Below are positions 36,572 through 49,900 of a DNA stretch of 64,000 bases, in pieces. How positions within the stretch are numbered: the stretch's first letter is position 1; every line of letters starts with the position of its first letter. The notes under the pieces are model-generated. The model was not told the DNA's origin. It made no database searches and was given only the letters and a program-made list of their open reading frames with translations. The stretch spans positions 7,560,149 to 7,624,148 of the forward strand of contig NC_052027.1 in assembly GCF_015832195.1 (NCBI RefSeq). The letters are read 5' to 3'. The position numbers and the translations under genes were made by a program. This DNA is from Motacilla alba alba. Its lineage: Eukaryota; Chordata; Aves; Passeriformes; Motacillidae.

Positions 36572-39500
36572 CTGATCGCAGCCATCACGGCAGGGGAGAG
36601 AAGGGATGTTAATTAGAAAAACAATGTGGTGAAATCCGGGTGGCTGATAAGACAGCAAAATGGAAGGAAGTAAAATGTTGATGCCAAGACTGATAAAAGC
36701 ACATGGGAAGTCAGACTGCCCACTGAAATTATTGCCAACCACCTTATCTCAGCACAGGGCTTATCCTGCCCAACATGGGAGAAGGCCTTCTAGAACCTGT
36801 GGACATCTGTCATTGGCAAAGAAACATTTGCCCTTAAGATCCCTTTCGTGTGTGACACAGTCTTGCCAAACCCTCCTCACCGCTGGCACCGTTTTGTTTC
36901 ACAGTATTGCGTCAGAAAGTGCTTCCAGGTCATTGCACACCGAGAGCTTTCTCCTGGATAAGGCAATACTTCCTTATCTCTGAACACCTTACCAAGTTTA
37001 GCTGCCAGGCTAAGCTCCACAGACAGCTCATGCAGCACTTTTAGGCACAGCTAGCATATACTCCTCTGGGAATAAGCTCTTCTGTTGGATTCAGATCTGA
37101 GCTATTTATAAGAAAACGTATTAACCTGTAAGAAAGAACTGTAATTGGAAAACTTTTCTGTTACTTTGTACCTTAGTGTTTCCTAGGAAAAAAAAAATCT
37201 AGCAAACGAAGGAGAAAATATTTTCAGCTAATGTTTTTCTCCCAGCTATCAAGGTAGGCGCAGCACTTACTGTTACCTTGTTATCATTCAGGACAAAAAC
37301 TAGAATTAGTTATGTTGCTGCTGGAAAGACTGAGCAAGACAGAGCAGAGAAGGAATCAGTCCTGATATCGTTTGCATCACATCAGTTACACATATTGATA
37401 GCATGGATTTTGGGAGCACAGAATCTGGCCCAGGAATTCAAAAAGGGACTTGAGTAACATTCATAGCTTAACGACAGGTCACTGAAACTTACACACTTTT
37501 CATTATGTGTGTCTGCTCTAAAAGCTCTGGAGAAGCATGTGAGCCCCAAATCTTAAAATTGGAAGAATTACCACGGCAGCCTCAGTTGATAAAGCTGATA
37601 AAAATAATCAAAGAAGTGTGTAACAGAGCAGTTGAGCATCATCCACTGACTCATGAGGCACCCACTACCATTCTTTAATTTCCCTTCAAACCAGTAATTT
37701 GAGCCCCCTTCAGCGGGGGGACAGCAGGAGATGAGCAGGGAGGGGTGACCACCAATGACCAGTTCCCATCACAGGCAGGGAGCTCAGGTGCTGCTTCCAG
37801 AGCTCAGGTGCCACTTCCAGAGCTCAGGTGCCACTTCCAGAGCTCAGGTGCCACTTCCAGAGCTCAGATGCTGCTTCCAGAGCTCAGGTGCCGCTTCCAG
37901 AGCTCAGGTGCTGCTTCCAGGTTTGCAGGTGGGGATGCTGGGATTTGAATTGTCTTTTTTGTTTTTTTTTTTTCATCTTATAGGAATGCCTTATTCCCAG
38001 GTTCTCAACACAATTCTGTTTCTGATTCTTTCAAAGAAACATCTTGAAAAATTTCAAAAACCATGTCCTAATTATTAGCAGGAGCCCCTCAAAAGCATAG
38101 GACGATGGATTAAAAAAGGGGTGAAAGGACTGACTTACGCTTTAGTCTTTAAAAAAAACCCCACAACAGATGATCCTGCTACACCCTTCTAATAAAAGCA
38201 CAGATCAAAACTTGTGCTTATTTACATACCTTCTGCACTTCATGCACTGGAAGCACTTTTGATGAAGCCAGCTAACAGGGCTTAAGGTGACTTTATAAAA
38301 GTGCAAGAACTTGGGTAGAAACTCCTTCTCTGAAGTCAAGTCTCTAGGCTTAGACATCTGTGACATTAATTGAATTTTTAAACTTTCAGAGAGAACTTTT
38401 AAAATATTTTCTCCTGCCACGCTACCTTGGGGAGGTATAATTGCATTTTAACAACTGCCAATTCAAACATGATTTTTAACCTTCCACTTTTTATGTGTTG
38501 AAGTATATATAAGCCATTTCAACCTCACTTTCACTATAAAAATATTATCTATGACAAATGAGAAATTAATTTATCTATAGCTGCCAGAAAAAAAAAAATT
38601 CTAAGATCTGCAGTCAAGGAGCTACATTCATGCTCTTCAAGGAGTACAAGAGCTCCTGTTCAGAAGAAGAAATTAAAAGCTCTTGTAAGACCATTGTAGA
38701 TACAGGGAAACCTGATCTAAAACTCTGAGTCATGCAATTACAAACCATTAAAGCCTGATGTGTAGTTTTCTAAGGGTTGGATATACAAATGGCAATTAAA
38801 AATACTGAAACTGTTTGTGAGCACAATGAGCTACTCTGAGGTATGCATTACGAGAGATAATGCCATGCTTTGGGTCATTGAATGCACTCAGCTTTACAAT
38901 GCATCCGCAGGGTGACACAGCTTGTCCTGGTTTGCTGTCTAATTATCAGGGAAGATGATGATGATGGAGGACTGCAAATAAAACAGAGAAGCCTCCTCAA
39001 ATGGACCACTTCACTACAGTCCTTTTTCCAGCAAGGTATTTTGCACAAAAGCACGAATTTAATTGGAACAGTAACAAAGCTTAAACAGTATCACTGTCAT
39101 CCCCAGGGATTACAGGCTGCTTCATGGGGTTTGTGATAAAGAAGGTTAAACTATGGCAATGGATTATGTTACACTGTTTCTGTTAGAGGAACAAATAATA
39201 ATCATAGCAGTGGCAGGGTGGCAGGCTCTTGAAACACACACATCTAGAGCTACTGGGGAGGGGGGAATACTATTATTTATTCCACATGTGTTGTAGTATC
39301 AATGAAAGTCTGTCTACACACAGAATTCCCAGCCCTTCAACCACACGCACATGCACAGAGCAGCACAACGCCAAATTTTAAAGGCCTGATTTGGAACAGT
39401 TACTTCTGTACAGCACAGGAAAGGAGCTATGCCAGGATAAAGTACCTTTATACCGACAGCTGAAATTGATATTTACCATTTTATTTGCGTTTGTTAAAAA

Positions 39501-40834
39501 AAGAAAAAAGAAGTCGTGACCCACCTGATGTGCACCCAGGGTATAAAACTGAGCATGGGCCAGGCCTTGCAGCCACCAAATAATAAACAGTAAACTTATT
39601 GATGTAGTGAAAAGCTACAAGGGATTGCAAGTATCCTGCAGTCAAGGACAGAATTCAAAATGATCTCGACAATCAGAGAAATAGCCTGAAAAAAAACAAG
39701 GGGTCTGATTCAAACAGGACCATGTGCAGAGTCCCAGGCTCCAGCCAGAACTGGGGGCTGCCTGGGGGCACAGTGTGCTCAGCACTGCCAGAGAGCTGCA
39801 GGGAAAGCCTCCAGCAAAAGGGTTCCTGCTGACCAGGAGCTGAACACGGGCAGCACGGTCACACTTTTGTGAAACAGGCAAAATAGCACCAGGATGGGAG
39901 GCTGAGACATGAATCCTGACATGTCCCTCAGCCTCTGGAGGGCCTCAGCTGAAGCCCTGCACACAGACTGTCAAAAAAAGATGAAAGAATCTATGGGAGA
40001 GCATTGAGATCTAGAAAACAGGAAACAAAGCCTGGAGCAGGTGTATGGCAAGTGTCTTCCATACTTCTGAAACCTTTGAGCACAACATCTGTCAGTCAGG
40101 ATCACCCAGTGACCTGCTCATGTGCACTTCACAGAATTAGTAATGTAAAAACATTTTTATTCAGTGGCTTATGACAGATGAATAAGAGGCAAGACTAAGT
40201 CCAGCAGGTTGACTTTCCGAAGACCACAGTCTTACAATGTCAAAATACACTGAACTGTCAAACGTTTGACTTCATCTAGACATTGCCGTATCAGGATAAT
40301 TCTTCAAACTCCAAACATTGTGTCTATTTGCATTAAAAGCTGCTATGTGATAATTTTAAAGATTTGTGCACCAGCTCGCTGAGCACATAATGGCAGCTTT
40401 ACTGTGTTATAAAAACAGTTAAGCATGGAGAATTAATGGAAAGATGTCTTTTCTAATGTAATTAGTTCAAATTACTAAATCTGAGCAGAACTGAAATCAC
40501 TCACTTTACTTTGAAAAGAAAGTTTCAATTAAAAAGAATAAAAGGGAACTCTATGTAACTATTTACACCATAGCTTAATTTAATCTCAACAAAAACAATA
40601 TGAAATAAATCACTGAAAGGAAACTGGGTTTCATGTTGTACTGTCTTCTCAAGACTGATGGCTCCTGTTCAGAAACAATATCACTTAAGAGAATAAAAAA
40701 AAAAAAAATCACCGACACTTCCTTTTTTGTCAACAGAAACATTTGTGTTCTCCAAATTAAACTGGCAGGTTTTGAAAACACTGTCTTGAGGAGGGCAAGT
40801 TAAGAGGTGGGCTTCACTGACAAAACAAACACAC
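36572..40834 (-). other. PTPRG: PTPRG intron within the carbonic-anhydrase-like domain
   Basis: A 4.3-kb phase 0 intron. Its notable content is the 20-bp minisatellite at 37781-37920. The remainder is ordinary AT-rich intron. Confidence 0.85.
37781..37920. repeat. Minisatellite, 7 x 20 bp
   Basis: Seven head-to-tail 20-bp units of the form agctcaggtgccacttccag are present. Units 2, 3 and 4 are identical. Units 1 and 7 read ctgcttccag at the end, unit 5 has agctcagatg, and unit 6 has ccgcttccag. Since 20 is not a multiple of three, the array is open in more than one frame and yields repetitive LPELRC-type peptides that are not genes. The high identity suggests recent expansion and likely length polymorphism. 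Confidence 0.97.
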
Positions 40835-40992
40835 CTGATGGTAAGAAATGGGCACAGGCTTCCGAAAAACGATCCACTCCACGATCTCGCTGCAGGGAGG
40901 AGTAGTCAGGGAACCTGTGTAGCGGTAGTAGCTCCCCAGAGACGTTGGCAGAAGTTCCCTCAGCACAAAGGGATCCAGAAAGGTCTCCTTCT
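40835..40992 (-). CDS. PTPRG: PTPRG exon: carbonic-anhydrase-like domain core (SLTTPPC motif)
   Basis: This is a 158-nt exon between CCCCGCAG and a CAG|GTGTGT donor. It starts in phase 1 (completing a Glu codon) and ends in phase 0 after Gln. The product starts [16 protein letters not shown] and continues through [15 protein letters not shown] to [17 protein letters not shown]. The GSLTTPPC..xVxWIVF block is the hallmark alpha-carbonic-anhydrase strand carrying the Thr-Thr-Pro-Pro active-site loop. The Cys after PP is the position that forms the domain disulfide in extracellular carbonic anhydrases. Its partner is upstream of this window. In PTPRG the domain is regarded as non-catalytic and serves in ligand binding. 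Confidence 0.97.
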
Positions 40993-43900
40993 CTGCGGGG
41001 AAGATTGACAAGCAGGATTACACTTTTTTTTAATGTGTCTTTACAACAGACATCACATCGCTCGGCAGCCTAACAAGGTGTAATGGCAACAACATATTTT
41101 ATCATATATGTAATGGAAAATGGAAACCCTCTGTAAGAGCTGACGTGTGGTTTATTAAAAGAGCAGCCAAAATGCTAGTCAGCCCCATCCCAAACACACA
41201 CCCTCCTCATCTGAACGTGTGCAGGTGTGAAGTGCACTTGCTACCCCACTGGTTTATGTCAGTACAGAAACAACGCTGTAGTCAGTGGTTCCAGCACTCA
41301 GTTCGTGGCTCTCCAGCTTGATGGCAGCAAGACAGAGCCCAGTAGGACACAGCCAGGACCACTGGTCCTGTTTGCTGCTGCCTGACCAAAGCACAGCAGG
41401 CAGTGCATCTGTCCCATCTCTGACAGCAGTGGAAAGGGATGCAGGAGCAGAGTCAAACCCTCAGTGGATTGCTGAGATGAAAGAGGCAGAGCCGTGCTGC
41501 TCAGCCAAACTTCTCTAGGAGCTGCCAGGCAGCTGGGCTGAGCAGCAGGGACACAGGACGCTGCTGAAGCTCAACGTGGTGCTCAAAGCAACATCCAAGC
41601 AGTGCTGCTCAGGCCTGCCTTCACCCACCCACACTGGCACTGCCAGGGTGCTGCCAGACACAGCCAGCACTGCACCACAAATAGAAGAATTCTCACAGGT
41701 AGAACTGCTGCCCCTTCTCCCAAATCCAAGGAAGTCCTTCCCAGGGGTTCAGCAGTCTGGGGACAAACCTTTTTTTCTCTGAGAATCTCCTTGGACAGCC
41801 TGAAATGCAGACCTAAGCACTGGAAGCATTCACCTGCAAGTAACAGTGACAAGCTGATAATATTTAACACCGTGAAGAAAAAGAAATAAACAAAAGGAGG
41901 GAACAGCTACAGGCAAGGCAATTTCCCTGCCATCCCTGAGCATTTATCCTCTCCAATTCATGTTGACTCAGAGGCTGAAGCGCCCTCTCAGCCTGTGCAA
42001 AGGTGCTCACTGCCTCGGGCAGGCTGACACACGGGGCTCTCCTGGACATCTCTATTCCTTACTTTCAATATCCTGCATGCCTCAAACAGGAGTCCACACT
42101 TGGGCTGAGGGAAGTCTTTTTTCTGTCTCTCTGTGCTGCTGAGCACACCCACCACCACCCCCTCCCTGCCCCAACAGAAGGGAGAAGCAGGTGGGCTGGT
42201 GATTGACGTGCACGTCTTCCAAATAGGATGAAGTCTGCAGAATTCACTTCACAGCATCCCACAGTCTTCTATAAGTCTTGATCAAATCAGGAGTCGCCTA
42301 AACCTCTTAGCAGCAGTCTGATAATTGGGGGACTTAACTCCACTGCTGCTGCACGATGCCAATGATACATACACTTCAGGTATCCTCTATTTTCTGCACA
42401 ATATCAACTGCTCTGTGATGTTTTCATAGCTTTTAGCATTCCAAAGTATAAGTAATTCTATTAAAGTCAAGGCACTACTACAAACTCTTGGTGAACAATT
42501 CCTTTCCTTCTAATCCAAGCAGATTTTGACCACACCTGCATCTCCAAAAAGTAAATAAACAAATAACCATCCACATTTTTTCCTCATCATAGCATACCTC
42601 TGTGACAAAAAGTGTGCTTAAATAAAAAATACTAAAATATATGTGATTGGCCAAAGTTCAAAGAGATTCTAATCAAGAAGTCATAATCACAGCAAAAGGT
42701 CGCATTTAATTGATTGGCTCATTTTTATGCAGAAAAACTTGGTTAGAAAAACTAGAAACTCAGTCACAGGACTTGATTTCCAAATGCAGCACACAAACCT
42801 TGACACGGGATTTCTGTTTCAGAGCTGTCTCTCTGTATCAGCACTCAGCATACAGTGGGCCACAATGAATCCCAAGGAGTGCCTGGATATGCCAACATCC
42901 CCTGCATTAACAGCCAATGACTACACATGAGAGAGCTGGGAGGCAGAGGCACGTTTTGAAAAGTGTTTTCCTCTTGAATTTAAGAAAAAAAAATTTGCAG
43001 TTAAAATGAACAATTTAACTATTTCTAACTTTTGTAATCTTTTAATTATAATGATGGAATCACTTAAGATGCTGGATAAAGGCTCTGCAAAACCACAAAT
43101 ATGGTATCCCTTTATCAAAGGATGGCAGGAGAAGGAAGCTCATTTTACACTTTCAAGGATTTTTGTGCCATATGCTGACAATATTATATTTTAATAATTA
43201 ATTGTTCATCAAAGGAAAAGATGAAGAACAGGGATGCTAAATTCAAAGTTATTCAAATTGCAAAAATGAATAATGCATAACTTTTATATTAAATACACAC
43301 TGTATTAAGTAGTCTACATTTCATCCAACTCTGTCTTTCATTTTTAAACATTTTGAACTACAATATGAATAATCAAGTAAAGGAAGCTTATTTAGACAGA
43401 GAAATACCTTATTTGAATGCAAACTGGAAGTATCCGACTATGATTAATTTTTGGTTATCAATTAGGGAGGGTTTTTTCCTAAGCACTTGGGAAGTCATAG
43501 TCAGCTGTGAAAAAGAATGTTTCTCAAGGAAAAAGTAGCTTTGCTAATACACAGTTTAAGTAGGGCAGGGTGTACTCGATCTAATTTTTCATGGCTACAA
43601 GCAACGCTCTAAGTTTTCATTAATGAATGCCAAAGATTAAAATTAAAAAATACATATAATTGGATTAAAATGACTACTAAAATAGATGATAATCAATTGA
43701 TTATGCTTTAAAAACATAACACTTTTGAAAACATATCATTCTTTTGTATCACTTGCCATCTAGATGCATGGTGCAGAGTTTTAGAAATCCGAGTCACAAA
43801 AATCTTCACATGAAGCTTAAAGAAAAAGGGACTTTGAAACTCTATTGCCTTCCTGCCATAGCCTTCAAGAGCATATTGAAACAGTAAATGCCATGAAATT

Positions 43901-46900
43901 AAAGTTCCTAAGACCTTGAGACAGTTTTGAAAATGGCATTTTGAAGTCATATCATTTCAAAGATTTCTACGTTAAGTCAGTTATTGTTGTTGGTAAAACT
44001 GTAAGGAGAATAATTTCCAGGCTAAGCAAGAACATTCACTGATTATCATAGAAATATTTTTAATATATACATATATTTAGATACACCTGCATGTGCGTGT
44101 ATGTATATATAGTTCCTACTAAATGAAAAAGAACAAGGTTGGAAATAATAACAAACCTTTCTTCACTGTCTTTTATTACCAGCTCCTGTTTCCCATTTAC
44201 AGTGCCTGAGATGGGCATGAACTGTGTCCAGGAGGCTGGGAACAGACTGAGTGAGGAGTTTCTAGGAGGAAGAAAGTGGAAAAGGCTGGAAACTACATGA
44301 CTGATGGGACAGCATTTGCTGTACTAGGAAATAACTGGCAGACAAAAGCAATAAAACACAGCAAAGCAATGTGTTCACCTGCAAACACCTGTGAATCACT
44401 GAAATCAGTGCTGCAAAACTGACCCATGAGCCACCTACTCACTCTCACATGTAAACCAGAGCCCTGCAATGCTCTCTTGTGCTGCTCCTTGTCCTCCTCC
44501 CATCTCAGCACCTGAGCACCCAACTACAAATATAAACAATCAGGAAGGCAGAGCTCCAGGGATCCTGATCCCCTCGAAGTACAAAGCATTCCCTTGGGAA
44601 AGAACAGTAACCTGCTGCTGCCTCCAGTGCTCCCAGGTGATGCAGCAAAGAGCAGCATCCAAAACATCTCCCCACTAAGGCAGTTTTACCCACAGGTAAC
44701 AAACAGCAATGCTTTGTTTACAGCACCAATGCTTGGAAAAACATGTTCACTCTAACACCTCCAAGGTAAAAATAGCAAGCACCACAGATTCATTGTTGAC
44801 CATTAAGACAATGAATGTGGCATTTAAAATACTAAGTGTTCCACAGTATGAAAGGACAATATTGTATTTCAACTCTTACATTCACAAAAAACAATTAACT
44901 GAGCCAGCTGGTAACATATTTGACCTTCTGATACACCATTCACATCTGCCTCTTGGTCTGTGTCTCACAACAGCAACGTGAAAAGTCACACCCAGCACAT
45001 TCTTTCTTTGGGCTGAGAAATCTCCCCAGCATTTTGCATGGGACAAAGGGCCATTTTCTGCACAACCTGACCCAAAGGCAGAGCATCTGCAGACGTGCTT
45101 TAAAAGCCTGACCTATTTACACTGTTTGCCAAGTCATCACCACTAGGTTTGAACTAATACTAAATTGTGCACAATAGTTTACTGAACAGAGGAAAAAATT
45201 AGATCTTAAACCAGATACCAGCAGTGGATCTCCACCAACTAATGCAGTTTTCACCAGCTGGTGCCAACAAATATTATTTTGAAAGAGCCATCAGTTGAAC
45301 ATTTCACCTTCTTCGAGGACTGACTTGCTAAAAATAGTCTGTAAATCAGTGGAAAAAGACAGACCTGAATTTTAACCAAATCACTAGAGTAAGAGGCTTC
45401 TCGAGATATGCAGGTAAACAGCACACAACTATCTGTGATCAAAACTCTTTTAAATCTAACAGGAACTTGGATTGGACATCACAAGAAAATAGCTATATGC
45501 CAAGTCCATTTATATCTCATGGAATGCTTTGGGACTTTCATCATGATTTTCTGTAAGAAAACAGGAACTTGGCTGCATTGAAAACAATATCTTAAAATGA
45601 GCTTATTTCCAAAATTAACGTATGTGCAGTGCCTGATAGGTACCCAGCTACACTTTGAATAACTGAAATCTGCAATACCAATATGAAGAGCTTTGAAAGT
45701 CTCCCAAATTTATTAAACAATGTTATTGCCAATTTCATTTTCACCATGAGCCAAGACATTCTAAAGCTTCTGCATTCAAACTTCTAAAAAGCAAACACAC
45801 AAAAATAATCAAAAGGACACCATGTCGCACACCCACTGAGCCAGAACTTCCCAGATAAAGCAGGCAGCAAAGCACAGCCAAGGACCAGACTCGTGGGGGT
45901 GATTTAAAGATGAGATTACAAATGTTATATATTACTTTAACTGAAAGCATCATCAGATGAATGCTTGCTGTGTAAATCCTGCAGGAAGAGCAGTATCTGA
46001 CAGTTCTCTGTACTCAGGGTAATTCTTGTCATTTATTGCGCAATTATTTTTCTCACTTTTATTTAATTTTTTTTTTTTTTTTAAAGAGCCTCTGCTGAGC
46101 AATGGAAGGAGCTGTAAGGACACAGAAAGCACAGCATGGCAGGGAGGAGGGGAGTGAGATAATAACACAGTCCTGCAGACTAATTTAATCTGAGACAACC
46201 AGTGAGAGGAACAAAAAACCAGGAGGAAGGAATAGAAAAAGGCAAGTCTCTTATTCACAAAAAAATATTTTCATGCCACGTGTCGGTCTCAGGCTTAATT
46301 TTTCTCACTCCCTTTCTTAAAACAGCTTAGGAGGAAAGGGCTTAGCTGCAGAGAAGAGATCTTAACTCTTTAAAGTAGGAAAATGTTATTCTGAACCTTT
46401 CATGCTTAAGCAGTGCTGCTGCAGAGCAGCTGCTGGCATTCTAGACTGGGATGAGACTTCTCCAGGTTTCACAAAACCTGACCTGAGGCAGAGGTACGTG
46501 AGGCTGGACAGGCAAGGAAACAGAAATACAGAATAAGCACCAGCCATAAGAGGAAAAAGAAACTATGACAAAGTTTAGAGAAGAGGAGGATCCCTGGCAA
46601 AAGCTGGACCCTGGCAGAGGCTGAAGTGAAGCAGAAGTGCCCAGAGGAGCATGGATTGTTCACATCTGCTCCTGCAGAGCCAGAGCAAAACCACATGTTC
46701 TCAGACTTCTCTACCCCTCATTTCTCAGTGAATATCCACAAAACCCACCAGCACAGCACCCAGCTCCTACCTCCTGCAGATGATTTGTTCACATTCAGCA
46801 TCAGCTTCAATTATTTACTTTTACAAGTGCAGTCTTTTATGTTAGTTTGAGTTAGTTTTTCTGTGCAATTATTAATTCTCTGTTACCTTGCTGGTCTTTA

Positions 46901-49900
46901 CTCAGCCGTGACCAGCACTGCTTTCTGCAGAGCAGACAGGTGAAGGACCAGAGATTTCCAACACTTCCACCATTTATTCCTTTAAATGATACCGACCCCT
47001 GCAGCTATGCACAGAGCTGCCCTATATAAAGGTGTGAACTTATCACCTCTGCTCTCATCTTCATTTCCCACTTCCCTCCTCCTCCCCTTTGCTCCACAGC
47101 AATCCTGTCCTGGCCCCTTTCACAGGGCTACTCTGACTGTGAACACAAGAACAGATCAGAAAACAAAAGAATAGATCCAGCTCATCCCTGAGGAAAAAGA
47201 AATGCTCCTCCACGTTTCCTTCTCAGCTTAACGGGTGTTGCTCTCCCTTTGATGGTCCTTCCTTGTTCCAAATTGAGCTGCTGCTTTCTTCAAAGTTTTA
47301 CTTTCAAAGAGGAGGTCCCATGGTATCACATCTCACCTTCACCCCTCTCCCCCACCCTTCTTCTCTACAACCCCATGATATTTGGTGTAGAAGGCAAACA
47401 GCTTGTCAGGCGGTGTTATGGTTGAAGTTCAAAACAAAAGAAAAAAACGTGTCATGGTGCTAATGGTGTTTTCTTGTTATTATGCATTCTGGTGTGATAG
47501 ATCCACAGGGTAACTAACACTGTCTAGATTGTTTCTTTTTTAGTGCTGATTTATTTTAACAGGTTATTCACTGATTTTTTACCTAGGACAACTGGAGAGA
47601 TGTGCAACATATTTATTCTCTATCCTTTTTAATTATTAAAGCAGTTGTTTCCACTGTATTTTGATAAGTTCTCCCCAGCAATTTTAGTAATCCCTTGCCT
47701 GACCACTTCTGGCCCATCTCAAGGGAGATCCAAGACTACACACTGCTCCATGCTGGGTTCCAGTTACAGCTTTTTAAGATTTTTTCCAGCCTCCCTTTTA
47801 AGTAAACCAAGGTTCCTCTCCTCCCCTCACCCCACCTCATGTTCACAAACAAGCAACAGATGCCATTGATTCACTTTGTACCTAAGCTTTTGATCTGGTA
47901 GCACTTTGATTTTCAGAGCTCACTTTTGACAAGGAAGGTAATAAGAGCCCCATTTTTGTGACATTGAGCCTTTTCTGCTGTGGTAATTTATTTGTGCTCT
48001 AATAATAATTTTCTGCTGATCAGTGTAGATTCTTGATGACAGCCACAGAGAACAGGACAGAGTGACAAAAACATGGTTTCCATCACCCTGAAATCTTTTC
48101 CAGGGGCCTGGGGTAGTGTGGGCTGCTGTCCCCCGTGACAACTTTGCCTGCACAGCAAAACAGGACTGTGGTCCTGTGCAGAGCAGCCTTGCCAGGCTGG
48201 GAAAAGGTGAGTGTCACACAGCCTCCAGCACTGGGTGCTGCCCCAGGACTGGCATCAGGGAAGAAGGCTCATTTTAATGGCTTCCAGACACTGGTAAAAA
48301 CAAGGAAAAGGCTTCTCTAAGAAGCTTACATACAAAACAGTACAAAAAAAGGGCAAATCAAAGACAGCAAAGGTGGGAAAAGCAATGTTTCTGTGCGATA
48401 GCTCCATCCTGCCAGGTGCTCCTCTGAGACCTTGCTGGAATGTGTGGCAGGCAAAAGCTTTCATAGCCATTTTAATGCAAATCAACTGCATAACACATAA
48501 CCTGATATTTCAGCCCCCTATTCCCACAAGGGCACAATCATTCCCTCTGAGGCCTCAGCAGCCTCCTCAGCCCTTGCACAAGAGCAGCTCCTTCCTGCCC
48601 TGCAATCCTCAGCGTCACAAAGAAGGGTGAGGAGTAGAGAGGGGCTCAGGGCAGGGCACCCAGCTGAGCACCTGGGCAGCAAAATGGGCAGCACCAAGAC
48701 TGCCCCATGTGTGCTGCAATCACAGCCAGGCACCAGTGGCTTTTTTACCTATGATCTCGAACAACATGCATCATCTGTCCTGTCAGCACCAGCACTGCTG
48801 AAGACCCTTCCCAGCAGCTTTCATGATGACAAGAGCATTTGCAGAGGAGCTAAAAAAGACCCCCAGCAATTAGAGCTGAAAGAGCAAGTCAGCCCCAGAA
48901 AATCCAAACCCCACCTGCTCGTACCCCATCCCTTGCCCAGGGAGGGCTGCCCACTCCCAGCTGCCAGTCCTGGCTGGGCTCTGTGGCAGACAGTCTCTCC
49001 ACGTGCCCTGGGGCAGGGAAAGCAGCAGTGAGAAGAGCAGGCACCTGGCTGGCAGGAGGTGTGACAAATCCTTGGCAGAGCACAAAACCAAAAGCAATTT
49101 CAAAATCAGCAACAAGAATTGACAGCTCCTGTAAGAGCCTTCTCGGTGATCCTGGGCTGCTCTTGGAGGGCAGATGCAGGAGCTGGGGAGAGGTGTGGGA
49201 ACATCCTGTTCAACAGCAAGAACATGGGGCAAACCCCAAAGCATTATCATAGAGCCAGACATCATCTGGCAGTTTGGTGCACCATGATTTCCCTTCCAGC
49301 TAAGAAACTTTATATGGTTGCTCATGTAAAATTAAGCTTAATGTCACCATTAAGATTCTACAAAATTATGCCTGGAGATGAGGAAACAAAATCAACTAAG
49401 TAGCAACTAAGCCTGTATTGATTTTTATGTGTATGTTTCTCTATCATTGTTACTAAGCTGGTGACACTGTGAAGGGCACAATTATTTATGTTCCATCAAA
49501 TTAGTAAGTAATTCAAATCCCTGATGAAATATCAAGCAAAAATTGCTTTCACTTCTACAGAAAGTACTTATGACTTTGGAAATGTCTGCATACCCCTTGG
49601 AAGGGCAATGTAAGATTACAAGAACTTCACAGAAAAAAAGAAAAAGGACAAAAAATTTTTTTAAAAAATTATCTCATCATTCATGAGTATCATCTCTGTA
49701 TCCACTTGAGTGTTACCAGATCTGTCACCACTGTGGGGACAGGCCAGTGTGGGAGCCCTGTACAGAGTGGTGTCCCCATACAGGGCCAGGCCTTCTAGTA
49801 AATGACAAAATGAGGATGATGAAGGTTTGTGTGGGTGTGCCATTCCCATGCTGAGAACTGAATGACTGTGAGGAAGGAGTGAGTGTTCAGCACAACCCAG

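Noticed and set aside
37745..38078. Two overlapping open frames with repeated LPELRC/FQSSGA words
   Set aside because: They are translations of the 20-bp minisatellite in different frames, with no start context or homologue.
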